23,195 nt of DNA from assembly GCA_905196835.1 (NCBI GenBank), contig CAJJWN010000045.1, forward strand, positions 1 to 23,195. Reading direction: 5' to 3'. The translations under genes and the position numbers were made by a program. The notes beneath the pieces were generated by a model. The model was not told where the DNA came from. It saw only the letters and a program-made list of their open reading frames with translations, and made no database searches. Of the stretch, positions 20,198 through 23,195 are shown piece after piece (the stretch's first letter is position 1; each line of letters opens with the position of its first letter). This stretch comes from an uncultured Prevotella sp. (GTDB lineage Bacteria > Bacteroidota > Bacteroidia > Bacteroidales > Bacteroidaceae).

Positions 20198-23026
20198 ATG
20201 AGCATCAGATTAAATAAAGCAATCCGTGAATTGAATATAGGACTTCAAACTGCAGTTGAATTCCTGAAAAAGAAAAGTGACCTCGGCGAGGTAAGGGACG
20301 ACCTCAGCTTCAAGCTGAACGACGCCCAGTACAACGCCTTGGTGGAAGAGTTTAAGACCGACAAGGAGGCCAGGAACCAGGCCGAAAAGCTCTTTCCGAA
20401 GCACCCCAAGGAGAAGAAACGCCCCGAAGGCGGAGCCAAACCGTCGGCTCCGGCCAAGCCTGCGGCTACGCAGAAGTACACCGTACTCGGCAAGATTGAC
20501 CTTGACAACATAGGCAAGAAGCCGTCGCAGGCCGCCGCACAGCCGCAACAAGGCGGTAAGCCTTCGGACGAGGCGAAGCCGGCCGAAACGGAAACGGCCG
20601 TTGCCGGCGCGCCTAAGCATGACGCACAGCCCGTGGCGGAGCATCAGGCAAAGGCCGTGAGCGCGCCGGTTGCACGCCCTGAACAGGCTGAAGCCGCCGC
20701 GCCTGTGGAGAAGCCAGCCGCCAGCACACAGCCGGTAGAGGCCAATCCGACGGCCGGGAAGCCCGTTGAAGGGCAGCGGGAGCAGGCCGGAACGGCAGCT
20801 ACAACGGACGAGGAAAGCAAGATATTCACTCTGAAAAGCGAGAAAAAGCTCGCCCCGAAGGTGAACGTGCTCGGCAAGATTGACCTTGACGCACTCAACC
20901 AAAGCACGCGTCCCAAGAAGAAGTCGAAGGAAGAACGCCGCAAGGAACGCGAGGAGAAGGCGGGCCAGACACGCGCCGACGGCAAGAAAAAGCGTTCGCG
21001 CATAACCAAGGAACGCGTCAACATAGACCAGGCCGCGAAGACTGCCGGGGCAGGAAACGCCGCCGCCGACAAGGCCGGAAGCAAGAAAAAGAACCGCAAG
21101 CGCGGGCACAAGCCGCTCGAAGTGAACGAGGAAGACGTTGCACGCCAGGTAAAGGAGACGCTCGCACGCCTTACAAGCAAGGGGCAGAACAAGAAGGGAG
21201 CCAAGTACCGCAAGGAGAAGCGCGAGGCCGCCCAGGAGCATCTGAAGGAGCAGCGCGCCGAGGCCAAGGCGGAGAGCAAAATACTGAAGCTGACCGAGTT
21301 TGTAACCGTCAGCGAGCTGGCGAGCATGATGAACGTGTCGGTCAACCAGGTAATAGGCACTTGCATGAGCGTAGGCATCATGGTGTCAATCAACCAGCGC
21401 CTTGACGCGGAGACCATAAACCTCGTTGCCGAGGAGTTTGGCTTCAAGACGGAGTACGTCAGCGCGGAGGTGTCTGAGGCCATAACGGAAGAGCCCGACG
21501 ACGAGAACGACCTCGTGCCGCGCGCCCCAATCGTCACCGTGATGGGCCACGTAGACCACGGAAAGACATCGCTGCTCGACTATATCCGCAAGTCTAACGT
21601 CATAGCAGGCGAGGCCGGAGGCATAACCCAGCACATAGGAGCGTACAACGTGACGCTGGGCGACGGCCGCCACATCACCTTCCTCGACACGCCGGGCCAC
21701 GAGGCGTTTACCGCCATGCGTGCCCGCGGAGCGCAGGTTACCGACATCGCCATCATCATAATAGCCGCCGACGACAGCGTGATGCCGACCACGCGCGAGG
21801 CCATAGCCCACGCACAGGCGGCCAACGTGCCCATGGTGTTCGCCATAAACAAAATAGACAAGCCGGGAGCCAACCCCGACAAGATACGCGAAGACCTGGC
21901 TAACATGAACCTGCTCGTGGAAGACTGGGGCGGCAAGTACCAGTGCCAGGAAATCAGCGCGAAGAAAGGCATAGGCGTGGACGACCTGCTTGAGAAGGTG
22001 CTACTCGAAGCGGAGATGCTTGACTTGAAGGCCAACCCCAACCGCAAGGCCACCGGCAGCATCATAGAGTCGTCGCTCGACAAGGGCCGCGGCTACGTAT
22101 CGACGGTGCTCGTAAGCAACGGAACGCTGCGCGTGGGCGACATTGTTGTGGCCGGAACCACTTACGGACGCATCAAGGCCATGTTCAACGAGCGCAACCA
22201 GCGCATCGACCAGGCCGGCCCCGCCGAGCCCGCAATCATACTGGGACTTAACGGCGCGCCCACGGCGGGCGACTCGTTCCACATACTCGAGACCGAGCAG
22301 GAGGCACGCGAAATAACCAACAAGCGTCTGCAACTGCAGCGCGAGCAGGGTCTGCGTACGCAGAAGCGGCTCACGCTGAGCGACATCAGCCACCGCATAG
22401 CCCTCGGCTCGTTCAAGGAGCTGAACATACTTGTGAAGGGCGACACCGACGGAAGTATCGAGGCATTGAGCGACTCGTTCATCAAGCTCTCGACGGAGAA
22501 AATCAAGGTGGACGTCATCTACAAGGCCGTCGGCCAAATCTCCGAGAGCGACGTGTCGCTGGCCGACGCGTCAGACGCCATCATCGTAGGCTTCCAGGTG
22601 CGCCCGTCGGCTGCGGCGCGCAAGCTGGCCGAGCAGGAAGGCGTCGAAATCAACACCTACTCCGTAATCTACGACGCCATAGAAGACGTCAAGTCGGCCA
22701 TGGAGGGAATGCTCGACAAGGTGGTCAAGGAGGTTGTCACTGGCCAGGTAGAGGTGCGCGAGGTCTACCACATATCGAAGGTGGGCACCGTGGCCGGAGC
22801 CTACGTCACCGAGGGCAAGGTGCACCGTTCGGACAAGGCGCGCGTCGTGCGCGACGGCATCGTGGTGCATACGGGCGAAATCAACGCCCTCAAGCGCTTC
22901 AAGGACGACGTAAAGGAAGTAGGCGTGAACTTCGAGTGCGGTATAAGCCTTGTCAACTTCAACGACATCCAGGTAGGCGACATCCTCGAGACGTTTACCG
23001 AAATCGAGGTGAAGCAGAAGCTCTAA
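20198..23026 (+). CDS. infB: Translation initiation factor IF-2
   Basis: A 942-residue IF-2, the GTPase that brings initiator tRNA to the ribosome. An IF2_N module is at about 1-52. A long Ala/Pro/Glu/Lys-rich linker (about 65-360) contains two copies of the motif VLGKIDLD, followed by strongly basic segments. A second IF2_N module (about 366-425) precedes the G domain: G1 GHVDHGKTS (450-458), G2 [11 protein letters not shown]3 DTPGHE (497-502), G4 NKID (551-554) and G5 SAKKG (587-591). Domains II-IV complete the C-terminus. The start at 20198 gives [15 protein letters not shown], normal for Bacteroidota IF-2. It is last in the rimP-nusA-infB operon and has a strong terminator 26 bp after the stop. 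Confidence 0.98.
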   Translation: MSIRLNKAIRELNIGLQTAVEFLKKKSDLGEVRDDLSFKLNDAQYNALVEEFKTDKEARNQAEKLFPKHPKEKKRPEGGAKPSAPAKPAATQKYTVLGKIDLDNIGKKPSQAAAQPQQGGKPSDEAKPAETETAVAGAPKHDAQPVAEHQAKAVSAPVARPEQAEAAAPVEKPAASTQPVEANPTAGKPVEGQREQAGTAATTDEESKIFTLKSEKKLAPKVNVLGKIDLDALNQSTRPKKKSKEERRKEREEKAGQTRADGKKKRSRITKERVNIDQAAKTAGAGNAAADKAGSKKKNRKRGHKPLEVNEEDVARQVKETLARLTSKGQNKKGAKYRKEKREAAQEHLKEQRAEAKAESKILKLTEFVTVSELASMMNVSVNQVIGTCMSVGIMVSINQRLDAETINLVAEEFGFKTEYVSAEVSEAITEEPDDENDLVPRAPIVTVMGHVDHGKTSLLDYIRKSNVIAGEAGGITQHIGAYNVTLGDGRHITFLDTPGHEAFTAMRARGAQVTDIAIIIIAADDSVMPTTREAIAHAQAANVPMVFAINKIDKPGANPDKIREDLANMNLLVEDWGGKYQCQEISAKKGIGVDDLLEKVLLEAEMLDLKANPNRKATGSIIESSLDKGRGYVSTVLVSNGTLRVGDIVVAGTTYGRIKAMFNERNQRIDQAGPAEPAIILGLNGAPTAGDSFHILETEQEAREITNKRLQLQREQGLRTQKRLTLSDISHRIALGSFKELNILVKGDTDGSIEALSDSFIKLSTEKIKVDVIYKAVGQISESDVSLADASDAIIVGFQVRPSAAARKLAEQEGVEINTYSVIYDAIEDVKSAMEGMLDKVVKEVVTGQVEVREVYHISKVGTVAGAYVTEGKVHRSDKARVVRDGIVVHTGEINALKRFKDDVKEVGVNFECGISLVNFNDIQVGDILETFTEIEVKQKL

Positions 23027-23051
23027 CGGCCTTTCCCATGGCTTCATACAT

Positions 23052-23092
23052 ACCGTCCGGCAGGAGGCAGTCTCCTGCCGGACGGTCTTTTT
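23052..23092 (+). terminator. Rho-independent terminator of the rimP-nusA-infB operon
   Basis: ACCGTCCGGCAGGAG (23052-23066) and CTCCTGCCGGACGGT (23072-23086) form a perfect 15-bp stem with a 5-nt loop, followed by CTTTTTAT. This is the clearest terminator of the window. Confidence 0.95.
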
Positions 23093-23139
23093 ATGCCCGG
23101 GCGTAACCGGCTGTCAGCCAACAGGTTATGCCTGGTCTT

Positions 23140-23195
23140 GCAAAAGGCCGTGTTTTGCGTCGCGAAACACGGCCTTTTGCGTTGCCATTGACGGC
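23140..23195. repeat. 22-bp-period array, AAAGGC..GCCTTT family (copy 6), cut by window end
   Basis: Two full 22-bp units (23140-23161, 23162-23183) and the start of a third (23184-23195). The first two units also form a hairpin with 16-bp perfect arms (GCAAAAGGCCGTGTTT, then AAACACGGCCTTTTGC). The array probably continues past the window. Confidence 0.85.

Overview
This window looks like a stretch of Bacteroidota chromosome, most likely a high-GC member of the Prevotellaceae. The grounds are TAnnTTTG promoter elements ahead of several genes, A-rich start regions without Shine-Dalgarno sequences, heavy use of the ATA isoleucine codon in GC-rich genes, a DUF2851 protein, and the arginine gene set argR-GNAT-argG-argC-argD. 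The genus is an inference. I see eighteen genes, seventeen on the + strand, and no rRNA, tRNA, CRISPR array or complete insertion sequence.

Left part (1-7206): a DUF2851 protein, a hotdog-fold acyl-CoA thioesterase, DprA (DNA uptake and recombination), a DusB-like tRNA dihydrouridine synthase, TcdA (tRNA t6A cyclisation) and a Bax1-I/YetJ-type membrane protein. Middle (7395-12696): an arginine biosynthesis cluster led by argR, which appears to repress itself through two ARG-box-like sites around its promoter. A GNAT acetyltransferase with a Cys cluster sits between argR and argG and is a candidate for the first, N-acylglutamate-forming step. argC and argD follow. A small His/Lys/Pro-rich lipoprotein gene lies convergent to argD.

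Right part (13480-23026): a 300-bp non-coding element with terminal inverted repeats and apparent 8-bp target duplication; a DUF2975 membrane protein plus small HTH regulator preceded by two copies of a 15-bp palindrome; a secreted two-domain M16 zinc peptidase; and the rimP-nusA-infB operon, whose short leader carries a terminator-like hairpin directly after the promoter.

The most unusual content lies between the genes. Nearly every gap holds ordered repeats, and their periods fall into three sizes. Heptamer words form long hairpins whose left arm often includes the stop codon of the gene before. 9-bp words (GGCTCATTN type) form arrays and hairpins. 22-bp units occur in at least eight tandem arrays built from three unrelated sequences. 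GC-rich CCCCTCCC/GGGAGGGG elements are also scattered about. Together these explain almost all non-coding sequence here, and their function is unknown to me.
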